DNA from: Streptomyces xanthophaeus
Lineage (GTDB): Bacteria > Actinomycetota > Actinomycetes > Streptomycetales > Streptomycetaceae
Direction: 5' to 3'
Length of the DNA stretch: 64,000 nt
NCBI RefSeq assembly: GCF_000725805.1
Contig: NZ_JOFT01000010.1
Coordinates: 176,125-240,124 of the forward strand
Shown: positions 50,644-59,003 of the stretch, piece after piece
Layout of the letters: each line of letters starts with the position of its first letter
Position numbering within the stretch: position 1 is the stretch's first letter
Notes under the pieces: model-generated
Databases searched by the model: none
What the model was told of the DNA's origin: nothing
What the model saw: the letters and a program-made list of their open reading frames with translations, nothing else
Program-made: the position numbers and the translations under genes

Positions 50644-51831
50644 ATGACCACCACCGCCATCACGAACATCGGCAGCCTCGTCACGAACGACCCGTCCGTC
50701 GGGGACGGAAGCCCCCTCGGCCTCCTCCAGGACGCGACGGTCGTCATCGAAGGCGACAAGATCGCCTGGGTCGGCCCCGCCGGCGAGGCGCCCGCTGCCG
50801 ACACCGCGTTCGACGCGCAGGGCCGCGCCGTCATCCCCGGCTTCGTCGACTCCCACTCGCACCTGGTCTTCGCCGGCGACCGCACCGCCGAGTTCAACGC
50901 CCGGATGTCCGGCCGCAGCTACTCCGCCGGAGGCATCCGCACCACCGTCGCCGCCACCCGCGCCGCCACGGACGCCGAGCTGGAGGCGAACCTGGTGCGC
51001 CACCTCGACGAGGCCCGCCGCCAGGGCACCACCACCTTCGAGACCAAGTCCGGCTACGGCCTCACCGTCGCCGACGAGGCCCGCGCCCTGCGCATCGCCG
51101 CCGCGCACACCGAGGAGGTCACCTACCTCGGCGCGCACATCGTCTCCCCCGACTACGCCGAGGACCCGGCGGCCTACGTGGACCTCGTCACCGGCGAGAT
51201 GCTGGCGGCCTGCGCCCCGTACGCCCGCTGGGTGGACGTGTTCTGCGAGAAGGGCGCCTTCGACGGGGACCAGGCCCGCGCGATCCTCACCGCGGGAGCC
51301 GCCGCCGGACTGATCCCGCGCGTGCACGCCAACCAGCTGTCCTACGGGCCCGGCGTGCAGCTCGCCGTGGAGCTGGAGGCCGCTTCCGCCGACCACTGCA
51401 CCCACCTCACCGACGCCGACGTGGACGCCCTCGCGCAGGCCGCCGCGACCACGGTGGCCACGCTGCTGCCCGGCGCCGAGTTCTCCACCCGCGCCCAGTG
51501 GCCCGACGCCCGCCGCCTGATCGACGCGGGTGCCACGGTCGCCCTGTCCACCGACTGCAACCCCGGCTCCTCGTACACGAGCTCGATGCCTTTTTGCATC
51601 GCCCTCGCCGTCCGGGACATGGGGATGACCCCCGACGAGGCCCTCTGGTCGGCCACCGCCGGCGGGGCCCGCGCGCTGCGCCGCACCGACATCGGCACCG
51701 TCACCCCCGGGGCCCGCGCCGACCTGGCCGTTCTCGACGCCCCCAGCCACGTCCACCTCGCCTACCGGCCCGGCGTGCCGCTCGTCTCCGCCGTCTGGCA
51801 GCGGGGCGTCCGGGTGGCCGGGGGCCGCTGA
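50644..51831 (+). CDS. hutI: Imidazolonepropionase
   Basis: A 395-residue metal-dependent hydrolase that opens 4-imidazolone-5-propanoate to N-formimidoyl-L-glutamate. The metal-binding [12 protein letters not shown] is near 70, followed by [22 protein letters not shown] near 135, the His in RVHANQLS near 223 and [16 protein letters not shown] near 303. AGAGGAA precedes the ATG. It is the last gene of the hut operon, although the enzyme acts between HutU and HutF. Confidence 0.96.
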   Translation: MTTTAITNIGSLVTNDPSVGDGSPLGLLQDATVVIEGDKIAWVGPAGEAPAADTAFDAQGRAVIPGFVDSHSHLVFAGDRTAEFNARMSGRSYSAGGIRTTVAATRAATDAELEANLVRHLDEARRQGTTTFETKSGYGLTVADEARALRIAAAHTEEVTYLGAHIVSPDYAEDPAAYVDLVTGEMLAACAPYARWVDVFCEKGAFDGDQARAILTAGAAAGLIPRVHANQLSYGPGVQLAVELEAASADHCTHLTDADVDALAQAAATTVATLLPGAEFSTRAQWPDARRLIDAGATVALSTDCNPGSSYTSSMPFCIALAVRDMGMTPDEALWSATAGGARALRRTDIGTVTPGARADLAVLDAPSHVHLAYRPGVPLVSAVWQRGVRVAGGR

Positions 51832-51967
51832 AGCGGCCGAAAACCGTGCGGCCGACGGGCCGCTGATCCGGGCCGTCCTTTGTCTTCCCTCCGTAAGGCC
51901 CCGGGCGTACCTTGAGCCACCAATCTGATGTGTCGTCAGTAACTTGTGGCCCGAGGGGAAGACGAAG

Positions 51968-52651
51968 GTGTCCGACCGGAAACGCTCCACCGCGCTCGCG
52001 CTGGCCTCTGCGCTCGCCGGATCGGCGGTACTGCTGGCCGCCCCGGCAGCGCACGCCACCGTCGTTGACGTGGCCTACGACTGCAAGACCCCCATCGGGG
52101 ACAAGTCGGCCGTGTCGCCCATCGACATCAAGGCCGTCAAGGAGGGCGACGGCTACAAGCTGACGGTGTCCTTCCAGAAGGGCGTCTCGTCCAGCCCCAT
52201 CGAACTCGGCAAGGGGGCGATGAGCCCCAGCGCGGTCGTCCTCGTCGACGGCGCCGAGAAGGTCTCCGTACCGGTGTCCGGCCCCTCGAACCCCGAGGCC
52301 GTGCCCGCCGAGACCCCCATCAAGATCACCGACCTGTCGGGCACCTACACGCCCAAGAAGAGCGGCAAGGTCACCTTCACCGCCGGGGTGCTCACCATCA
52401 AGGCCATGGGCACCACGACCACCTGCACCCCCGGCAACAAGCCGGGCCCCTCGCTGGAACTGGAGGTCACCGCCCCCGGCGGCGCCGCCGCCCCGCCGCC
52501 CGCGGCCGGCGCAGGCGGCCCCACCGCCCTCCCGCAGACCGGACCCACCGACTCCGCCCTCGCCCTCGGCACCCTCGGCGCCACCGTGCTGCTCTCCGGC
52601 GCCGCCGGCGTGCTCTGGCTCACCCGGCGCGGTGGGCGGGCCCGGTCCTGA
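51968..52651 (+). CDS. Secreted repeat-domain protein with LPQTG sortase signal
   Basis: A 227-residue surface protein. Signal peptide about 1-30 (ending AAHA). One beta-rich domain (about 32-165) runs from VAYDCKTP to TTTCTPG and has a Cys near each end, probably a disulfide. It contains SGTYTPKKSGKVTF, then a Pro/Ala linker. The wall-sorting signal is LPQTG, a hydrophobic helix and the tail RRGGRARS. The domain is paralogous to the second half of the protein at 54838. GGGGAAG lies seven bases before the GTG at 51968. First gene of a four-gene operon. Confidence 0.87.
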   Translation: MSDRKRSTALALASALAGSAVLLAAPAAHATVVDVAYDCKTPIGDKSAVSPIDIKAVKEGDGYKLTVSFQKGVSSSPIELGKGAMSPSAVVLVDGAEKVSVPVSGPSNPEAVPAETPIKITDLSGTYTPKKSGKVTFTAGVLTIKAMGTTTTCTPGNKPGPSLELEVTAPGGAAAPPPAAGAGGPTALPQTGPTDSALALGTLGATVLLSGAAGVLWLTRRGGRARS

Positions 52652-52667
52652 ACGGAGCACCCCGGCC

Positions 52668-53681
52668 ATGCCCGTGCTCCACACCCTCAAGACCCTCAAG
52701 CGGCACGTGTTCCTCCTCGTGCCGCTGTTCGCCGCCGCCCTGTACGCGGGCTCCGCGCACCCCGCCACGGCCGACGAGCCCGGCTGGACCGCCGAGCCCG
52801 CCGCCGGGACCGCCGCCGCGCGGCCCGGCGGCGCCCGCCCGTACTTCTACCTCGCGGGCACCCCCGGCACCGTGCTGGAGGACCGCCTCGCCCTGGCCAA
52901 CACCTCCGACCGGGAGCGCACCGTCACCCTGCGCGGGGCCGACGCCTACAACACCGCCGACGGGGCCCTCGCGGTACGCCCCGCCGGCGGAGCCGCGGCC
53001 GGCACCGCCGCCGGGTCCTGGATCAGCTTCGGGTCCGGGGCCACCGTGAAGATCCCGCCGCGCACCCGCGCGGTGGTCCCCTTCACCGTCACCGTGCCGC
53101 CCGCCGCCCCGCCCGGCGACCACCCCGCCGCGGTGGTGGCCACCGAAGACGGCCGCGAGGCGGGCGTACGCCTCCACCTGCGCGTCAGCGGCCCCGCCCT
53201 GGCGGCCCTCACGGTCGAGGACGTCTCCGTCCGCGGCCGCGGATCCGCCGCGGAGGTCACGTACACCCTGGTCAACCGCGGGAACGTGGCCCTCGCCCCC
53301 GAACTGGCGGTCCGCGCGGAGGGCCGCTTCGGCGAGCTCCCCGGCCGCGCCGCCCGCGCCCTGCCCCTCGAACTGCTCCCGGGCCAGCGGGTGGAGCTGA
53401 CCGAGCCCTGGCCCGGCGCCCCGGTCCTCGACCGGGTCGACCTCACCCTCACCGTCACCGCTCCCGGCGGCGCCCGGGCCACCGCCACCGCCACGGCCTG
53501 GTGCGTCCCCTGGCGGATCGCCGCATGGACGGGCGCCGGGCTGCTCCTCCTCGGCGGGACCACCCTGGCCGCGCTGCTCCTCGTCCGCCGGAGGGCCCGT
53601 ACGGACCCGCCGCGGGACGGGGCGGACGGCCCCGCACGGAACCACGCACCGGAACACGAACTGACGGGAGCATCCAGGTGA
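52668..53681 (+). CDS. DUF916/WxLIP-like extracellular protein with C-terminal membrane anchor
   Basis: A 337-residue protein. Signal peptide about 1-37. A first Ig-like domain (about 55-165) has PYFYLAGTPGTVLEDRLALANTSDRERTV and a Trp in GSWISFGSGATVKIPPRTRAVVPFTVTVP, closely following the DUF916 pattern of WxL-interacting proteins. A second beta domain (about 170-270) is followed by a membrane helix (about 283-305) and a basic tail. In Firmicutes such proteins bind peptidoglycan and WxL proteins. The stop overlaps the next GTG. Family assignment is by eye. Confidence 0.78.
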   Translation: MPVLHTLKTLKRHVFLLVPLFAAALYAGSAHPATADEPGWTAEPAAGTAAARPGGARPYFYLAGTPGTVLEDRLALANTSDRERTVTLRGADAYNTADGALAVRPAGGAAAGTAAGSWISFGSGATVKIPPRTRAVVPFTVTVPPAAPPGDHPAAVVATEDGREAGVRLHLRVSGPALAALTVEDVSVRGRGSAAEVTYTLVNRGNVALAPELAVRAEGRFGELPGRAARALPLELLPGQRVELTEPWPGAPVLDRVDLTLTVTAPGGARATATATAWCVPWRIAAWTGAGLLLLGGTTLAALLLVRRRARTDPPRDGADGPARNHAPEHELTGASR

Positions 53682-54841
53682 GTGCCAAGCCCGGCGCCGG
53701 CGTCCGACCCGGAGCCACCGCAGGGCCCGGGGCCCTCCTCGCGGCGGGCCTGGCGGCGTGCGCCCTCGCGCTCGCCCTGGCCCTGCTCCCGGCGGCCCCG
53801 GCCGCCGCCGACGAGGGCAAGCCCGCCGTGGCGCTCTCGCTCCAGGAGGCCGCCAAGGGGACGGAGCTCACCGTCACCGGCACCGGCTGGCGGGCCAAGA
53901 CCCTGGTGATGCTGCTGGTCTGCGGCCAGAACATGATCGGCGGCACCAACAGCTGCGCCAACGCCGACGGGGTCGCCGTCTCGGTGGCCGACGACGGGCG
54001 CTTCACCGCCCAGCTCCCCGTGGTGGAGCCGCCCAAGCCCTGCCCCTGCGTCGTCAACGTCACCTCCGTCAACGGGGACCAGTCCACCGTCGCCGTCCCC
54101 CTGAAGGTCACCGGTCATCCCGTGGCGGAGCTGCCCGCCGCCTCCGGCACCCCGCGCCTGGCGATGCTCACCGGGGTCCGGCTCAAGGGGGAGGACGGGG
54201 TGCTGACCTGGTTCGGCGCCCCGCCGTCCCGGAAGTTCACGGTCACCGTCGGCAACCTCGGCTCGGCCCCGGTCAAGGACCCGGTCTTCCAGCTCGGCAC
54301 CGCCCACGGCGTGTTCGCCCCGCTGTGGGAGGAGGTCCGTTGGAAGGGCACGATCCCGCCGGGCGGCAAGGCCGAGGTCGCCCTCGACGTGGCCCTGACG
54401 GCGGGCGCGTACGGGGACTACACGGTCTCCCTCAAGTACGGCGAGACGGTCGTGGCCACGCAGCCCTGGGGCGTGGACCGCCCGTACGGGGTCCTGCTCT
54501 TCTGGGGCCTGCTGCTGGTGGTGATCCCGGCCGCGGTCTTCCGCATCGGCATGGCCGTCGTCGACAAGGTCCGCCCGCGCCGCCCCGCGGCCCCCGGCGG
54601 CCGCCACCGCGGCGCCCGGCTCCCGGAGGCGGCAGCGGCCGTGACGGCCCGCCTGCCGCGCCTGCGGCCGGGCGCGCCCGGCGTACGGGGACCCGCGCCG
54701 GACCGCTCCGCACCGCCCGCGGAGCCCCCAGAGACCCCCACGGCGGTCCTGCCGTGGTTCACCCCGGACAGCGCGCCGGAGTCAGCACCACAGACGTCCG
54801 CACCGTCTGAGAACCGTTCGACGACGAAGGGACATTCGTGA
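53678..54841 (+). CDS. Secreted membrane-anchored beta-domain protein, unknown function
   Basis: A 387-residue protein. Signal peptide about 1-47. The first domain (about 48-145) has a pattern of Cys residues (VCGQNMIGGTNSCAN, PCPCVVN) suggesting two disulfides, with an Ig/filamin-like TVTGTGWRAKTL strand. The second domain (about 160-275) resembles the DUF916-like neighbour (VTVGNLGSAPVKDPVFQLG, GTIPPGGKAEVALDV). A helix (about 278-300) anchors it, and a long Arg/Pro-rich tail (about 300-387) should be cytoplasmic. GTGA overlaps join it to both neighbours. I do not recognise a named family. Confidence 0.75.
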   Translation: MSAKPGAGVRPGATAGPGALLAAGLAACALALALALLPAAPAAADEGKPAVALSLQEAAKGTELTVTGTGWRAKTLVMLLVCGQNMIGGTNSCANADGVAVSVADDGRFTAQLPVVEPPKPCPCVVNVTSVNGDQSTVAVPLKVTGHPVAELPAASGTPRLAMLTGVRLKGEDGVLTWFGAPPSRKFTVTVGNLGSAPVKDPVFQLGTAHGVFAPLWEEVRWKGTIPPGGKAEVALDVALTAGAYGDYTVSLKYGETVVATQPWGVDRPYGVLLFWGLLLVVIPAAVFRIGMAVVDKVRPRRPAAPGGRHRGARLPEAAAAVTARLPRLRPGAPGVRGPAPDRSAPPAEPPETPTAVLPWFTPDSAPESAPQTSAPSENRSTTKGHS

Positions 54842-56157
54842 AAACCCAACGGAGGGTGAGCGCGGCCGCGGTCGCGCTGCTGCTCGGCGGCGCGGGTATC
54901 GCCATCTCGGCTTCTCCCGCCCTGGCCGGCGAGGCCACGTACAAGGTCAAGTGCGTTCCCCCGGCGGGCGGTGGCGACCCGGTCGAGGGCGAGACCACCG
55001 CCAAGATCACCGCCCCGGCCACGGCCAAGGTCGGTGACGAGGTCGACGTGGTCTGGGAGACCGTCAAGCCCGCCTCGAACAACACGGACCTGATGGACAT
55101 CCCGCAGGACGCGGTCCAGCCCACCGGCTGGATCGCGCTGGGCGGGGGAATGGGCGAGCTGAAGGTCGTCGGGGAGAAGAAGAACCCGCCGATCCCGAAG
55201 AAGGCCCCCATGGTCATGTCGCCCATGAAGGGCAAGCTGAAGCTCACCAAGGCCGGCAAGATCACCCTGACCCCCGGCAAGTACGACGTCGCCGTCTCCT
55301 TCTCCTTCGGCACGTTCACCACCAAGTGCGCCCCGCAGGGCTCGGTGAGCGCCGGGGCCACCATCGACGTATCGGCGGGCTCCAGCGGCGGCACGACCAC
55401 GACCGGCGGCACCACGACCGGCGGCACCACGACCACGGGAGGTTCCACGACGACCACCGGTGGCGCCACGACCACCGGCGGCTCGGGCAGTACCGGCGGG
55501 GGCGGCGGCCAGACCGACTTCCCGGGCAAGCCCGTCGAGGTCGCCTTCGACTGCGGCCCGGTCGTCCCCGGGGGCATCAAGACCCCGGTGACGATCAACG
55601 CGAAGAAGAACGGCGGGAAGTACGACCTGACGGTCAAGACCGCCAAGGGTGCGATGGCCGCGCCCATGGCCCTGCCCGCGGGGGCCCTGAAGCCCTCGAT
55701 GAACGTCAAGCTGGGCGGCGCGGACAGCGGCACGGTCAAGGTCTCCGGCCCGGCCAACGCCGAGCCGATCCCGGACAAGGGCCCGGTCAGCCTCAGTGAC
55801 ATGACCGGCACCTACACGCCCGGCAAGACCGGCAAGGTGACGCTGAGCCCGGACCAGCTGACGATCGACGTCACGATGGCCCCGGGCTCCGCGCCGATCA
55901 ACGTCCCCTGCAAGGCGGCCAGCAGCGGCGTCTCGCTGGAACTGGACACCACCGCCCAGGCGGGCGGCTCCGGCTCGCCCTCCACCACCGGCAGCACCTC
56001 CGCCGGCCCGACCACCACCTCGGGCGGCCTCGCCGACACGGGCGCGGAGGACGACGGCGGCATCAAGGCCCTGGCCCTGGTCGCCGGCACGGTGATCCTG
56101 CTCGGCGGCGCGGTCTTCACCTTCACCCCGTGGCGCCGCCTGCGCGGCACGAGGTGA
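54838..56157 (+). CDS. Large surface protein with two Cys-paired domains and LADTG sortase signal
   Basis: A 439-residue surface protein. Signal peptide about 1-30. Domain A (about 32-180) is bounded by Cys in VKCVPP and TKCAPQ. A Thr/Gly linker of TTTGG units follows (about 187-222). Domain B (about 228-375) is bounded by Cys in AFDCGPV and NVPCKAA and contains TGTYTPGKTGKVTL, paralogous to the protein at 51968. A Ser/Thr linker leads to LADTG, a hydrophobic helix and a basic tail. LAXTG is the signal used by class E sortases of Streptomyces. Its GTG overlaps the previous stop; a strong terminator follows. Confidence 0.87.
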   Translation: MKTQRRVSAAAVALLLGGAGIAISASPALAGEATYKVKCVPPAGGGDPVEGETTAKITAPATAKVGDEVDVVWETVKPASNNTDLMDIPQDAVQPTGWIALGGGMGELKVVGEKKNPPIPKKAPMVMSPMKGKLKLTKAGKITLTPGKYDVAVSFSFGTFTTKCAPQGSVSAGATIDVSAGSSGGTTTTGGTTTGGTTTTGGSTTTTGGATTTGGSGSTGGGGGQTDFPGKPVEVAFDCGPVVPGGIKTPVTINAKKNGGKYDLTVKTAKGAMAAPMALPAGALKPSMNVKLGGADSGTVKVSGPANAEPIPDKGPVSLSDMTGTYTPGKTGKVTLSPDQLTIDVTMAPGSAPINVPCKAASSGVSLELDTTAQAGGSGSPSTTGSTSAGPTTTSGGLADTGAEDDGGIKALALVAGTVILLGGAVFTFTPWRRLRGTR

Positions 56158-56177
56158 GCCGTTAGCCCGGAACGACA

Positions 56178-56215
56178 GGACGGCCCGGCACACCAGGAGG
56201 TGTGCCGGGCCGTCC
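56178..56215. terminator. Strong bidirectional hairpin terminator
   Basis: A perfect 17-bp stem (56178-56194 with 56199-56215) with an AGGA loop lies between the surface operon and the convergent POT transporter gene. Confidence 0.88.
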
Positions 56216-56231
56216 GCCGTGCGGGGGTGCG

Positions 56232-57749
56232 TCAGTGGACGCTGCCCATCAGGGACTGGACCTTCTTGCGGTACGAGTAGACCGCGAAGCCTGCGAGGAC
56301 CGCAGCGAGCGCCTCGAAGGCGATCACCCCGGTGCCGTTCAGGTCCACGCCCGCGATGGACAGCAGGCCGGTGGTGCAGTCACCCGCGGTGACCGCGAGG
56401 AACCAGACGCCCATCATCTGGGAGGCGTACTTCTGCGGGGCCATCTTCGTGGTGACCGAGAGGCCGACCGGGGAGAGGCACAGCTCACCGATGGTCTGGA
56501 TCATGTAGATCGAGACCAGCCACATCGGGGAGACCTTGGTGCCGTCGCCCGCCATGTTCATCGGGACGATGAAGACGAAGAAGGAGCCGCCGACCAGGAC
56601 CAGACCCATCGCGAACTTCACGATGGTGTTCGGCTCCTGGTTCTTGCGGGCCAGCCAGACCCACGCCCAGGCGAAGATCGGCGCCAGACCCATGACGAAC
56701 AGCGGGTTCAGCGACTGGTACCAGGTGGCCGGGAAGCCGAGCCCGAAGACGGTGTCGGCGGTCTTGCCGTCGGCGAACAGCGACAGGGTCGAACCACCCT
56801 GGTCGTAGATCATCCAGAACACGGCGGCGGCGACGAAGAACCAGATGTAGGCGGTCATCTTCGACTGCTCGGTGCCCGACAGGTCCTTGTCGCGCTTGAT
56901 GCGGACCAGGACGGCCACCGGGATGATCAGACCGGCCAGGGTGATCGGGACCAGCGCCCAGTTCAGGGTGTACATCCCCAGAGCGGCAACGGCACCGTAG
57001 AAGACAGCCGCCACGGCGACGACGCCGAGGACCTTGACGATGACGGCCTTGCGCTCGGCCGGGGACAGAGGGTTCGGGACGACGCTGCTGCGCGGGGCCA
57101 GGTTCTTGGTGCCCAGGAGGAACTGGATCAGACCCAGGCCCATGCCGAGCGCGGCGAGCAGGAAGCCCAGGTGCCAGTTGACCTTCTCGCCGACGGTGCC
57201 GACGACGAACGGGGCGACGAAGGCACCAAGGTTGATGCCGATGTAGAAGATCGTGAAGCCACCGTCGCGGCGCGGGTCGTCCGGGCCCTCGTAGAGGTGG
57301 CCGACCATCGTCGAGATGTTGGCCTTCAGGAGGCCGGAACCGGCCGCCACGAGGGCAAGGCCGACGAAGAACATCGCCTGACCGGGAAGGGCCAGCGACA
57401 CGTGGCCGGCCATGATCACACCACCGGCGATGGCGACCGTCTTGCGGGCGCCCCAGACGCGGTCTCCGAACCATCCGCCCGGCATGGCCATGAGGTAGAC
57501 CATGGCGACGTAGACGGAGTAGATCGCCGTGGCCGTGGCCATCGTGAAGGCCAGGCCGCCGCCCTGGCTGCCGGTCGCGGCCTCTGTGCCTCCGGACACC
57601 AGGTAGAGGACCAGGAGGGCGCGCATGCCGTAGTAGGAGAACCGCTCCCACATCTCGGTCATGAACAGAGTGGCCAGGCCACGGGGGTGGCCGAAGAAGG
57701 TCTTCTCGGTGGACGGGTCCGCCGAGCCCTTCGTCAGGCTGGAAGCCAT
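56232..57749 (-). CDS. POT/PTR2-family proton-coupled oligopeptide transporter
   Basis: A 505-residue membrane symporter for di- and tripeptides, 14 helices as in bacterial POTs. The proton-coupling motif EMWERFSYYGM is in the first helix and the PTR2 signature FTIFYIGINLGAFVAP near 160. AAGGATCG precedes the ATG at 57749. An upstream in-frame extension to 58103 has no coding character. It is divergent from the response-regulator gene. Peptide uptake fits the dipeptidase at 62708, though they are not in one operon. Confidence 0.94.
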   Translation of the reverse strand: MASSLTKGSADPSTEKTFFGHPRGLATLFMTEMWERFSYYGMRALLVLYLVSGGTEAATGSQGGGLAFTMATATAIYSVYVAMVYLMAMPGGWFGDRVWGARKTVAIAGGVIMAGHVSLALPGQAMFFVGLALVAAGSGLLKANISTMVGHLYEGPDDPRRDGGFTIFYIGINLGAFVAPFVVGTVGEKVNWHLGFLLAALGMGLGLIQFLLGTKNLAPRSSVVPNPLSPAERKAVIVKVLGVVAVAAVFYGAVAALGMYTLNWALVPITLAGLIIPVAVLVRIKRDKDLSGTEQSKMTAYIWFFVAAAVFWMIYDQGGSTLSLFADGKTADTVFGLGFPATWYQSLNPLFVMGLAPIFAWAWVWLARKNQEPNTIVKFAMGLVLVGGSFFVFIVPMNMAGDGTKVSPMWLVSIYMIQTIGELCLSPVGLSVTTKMAPQKYASQMMGVWFLAVTAGDCTTGLLSIAGVDLNGTGVIAFEALAAVLAGFAVYSYRKKVQSLMGSVH

Positions 57750-58221
57750 GGTCGATCCTTGCTTGCTCGGGACGCTCGGCTTCGTGAGCTGAACAGCGCC
57801 CGGTGGGGGGTGGCCGGCACCGGCGACGGATGTCCCACCCCACGCCCCGGGGTCTCTTCCTCCGGGATGCCGGAGTCGAAGGGTCAGCCGTAACCGGGAT
57901 CCACGCCCTGTCGCGCTCCTTCGCGCGCAGGGCCCGGCCCACAGGTCATTCACTGTCATCTGGGCCGGATAAACCGACCAGAGCAGAATTTGAGGTCTAT
58001 GGCTCGCTTTTCGGCACAAAGATCCCCTGGGTAGTGCATCAGGCGTCTCGCCACCATACGACACGACACTGCGGCATATGGAAGGACTTGAGATATGGAT
58101 CACAGGATTCCGTGGAACCGTTCGGCCCTATTCGAAGGTCATCGGTCCCTCGTGTGCCCAGATCCACAGGGGTATGCATGCAGGCCTCAGCTTTGAGTTC
58201 GTGCGGACTACCATCACCCAC
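57750..58221. other. Divergent intergenic region with a lower-G+C patch
   Basis: 472 bases between the POT and response-regulator genes. From about 57950 the G+C is visibly lower than in neighbouring genes, fitting promoters for both. TACCAT (58209-58214) lies seven bases before the regulator's ATG. I see no gene; open frames here have non-Streptomyces codon use. Confidence 0.5.
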
Positions 58222-58899
58222 ATGACGCGTGTACTGCTCGCCGAGGACGACGCATCCATCTCGGAGCCCCTGGCCCGCGCCCTGCGCCGGGAGGGGTACG
58301 AGGTCGAGGTCCGGGAGGACGGCCCCACCGCCCTGGACGCGGGACTGCAGGGCGGCGTCGACCTCGTCGTCCTGGACCTGGGCCTGCCGGGCATGGACGG
58401 CCTGGAGGTCGCCCGCCGGCTGCGCGCGGAGGGGCACGGCTTCCCGATCCTCGTGCTGACCGCCCGCGCGGACGAGGTCGACACGGTCGTCGGCCTCGAC
58501 GCGGGCGCCGACGACTACGTGACCAAGCCCTTCCGGCTCGCCGAGCTGCTGGCCCGGGTCCGCGCCCTGCTCCGGCGCGGCGCCAACGAGGCCGCCCAGC
58601 CCCCCGCCACCCACGGCGTACGGATCGACGTCGAGTCCCACCGCGCCTGGATGGGCGAGGAGGAGCTCCAGCTCACCGCCAAGGAGTTCGACCTGCTGCG
58701 CGTCCTGGTCCGCGACGCGGGCCGGGTCGTCACCCGCGACCAGCTGATGCGCGAGGTCTGGGACACCACCTGGTGGTCCTCCACCAAGACCCTCGACATG
58801 CACATCTCCTGGCTGCGCAAGAAGCTCGGCGACGACGCCGCGAACCCCCGCTACATCGCCACCGTCCGCGGCGTCGGCTTCCGCTTCGAGAAGAGCTGA
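58222..58899 (+). CDS. OmpR-family response regulator
   Basis: A 225-residue two-component regulator. Receiver domain: Asp9/Asp10, phospho-acceptor Asp52 in VVLDLGLPG, Thr in VLTARAD and Lys near 102 in YVTKPF. Winged-helix DNA-binding domain (about 130-225) with LTAKEFDLLRVLV and TLDMHISWLRKKLGDD. No ribosome-binding site is seen before the ATG, so the mRNA may be leaderless. It is paired with the histidine kinase 104 bases downstream, the gap holding a long inverted repeat. Signal and regulon are unknown. Confidence 0.94.
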   Translation: MTRVLLAEDDASISEPLARALRREGYEVEVREDGPTALDAGLQGGVDLVVLDLGLPGMDGLEVARRLRAEGHGFPILVLTARADEVDTVVGLDAGADDYVTKPFRLAELLARVRALLRRGANEAAQPPATHGVRIDVESHRAWMGEEELQLTAKEFDLLRVLVRDAGRVVTRDQLMREVWDTTWWSSTKTLDMHISWLRKKLGDDAANPRYIATVRGVGFRFEKS

Positions 58900-58932
58900 C
58901 GCTCCCGTACCGCCACCCCGGCCAGGCCGTCC

Positions 58933-58977
58933 CTTTCGGATCTTGCCGGGTCCGCGCCGCCCGGAAAGATCCGAAAG
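58933..58977. other. Long inverted repeat between response-regulator and kinase genes
   Basis: An 18-bp dyad with a single mismatch (58933-58950 with 58960-58977) surrounds a 9-base loop; outer arms are CTTTCGGATCTT and AAGATCCGAAAG. It could be a terminator or attenuator that lowers kinase expression, or an operator. Confidence 0.75.
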
Positions 58978-59003
58978 AGACGACCTAGGGCATCCTCTAA
59001 GGC

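Noticed and set aside
55380..55510. Thr/Gly-coding repeat in the LADTG protein as a separate mobile or regulatory repeat
   Set aside because: It keeps frame and encodes a plain Thr/Gly linker between two domains, typical of wall proteins.
57803..58225. Plus-strand frame of 140 codons between the POT and regulator genes
   Set aside because: Poor codon bias, no ribosome-binding site, and it covers the only space for two divergent promoters.
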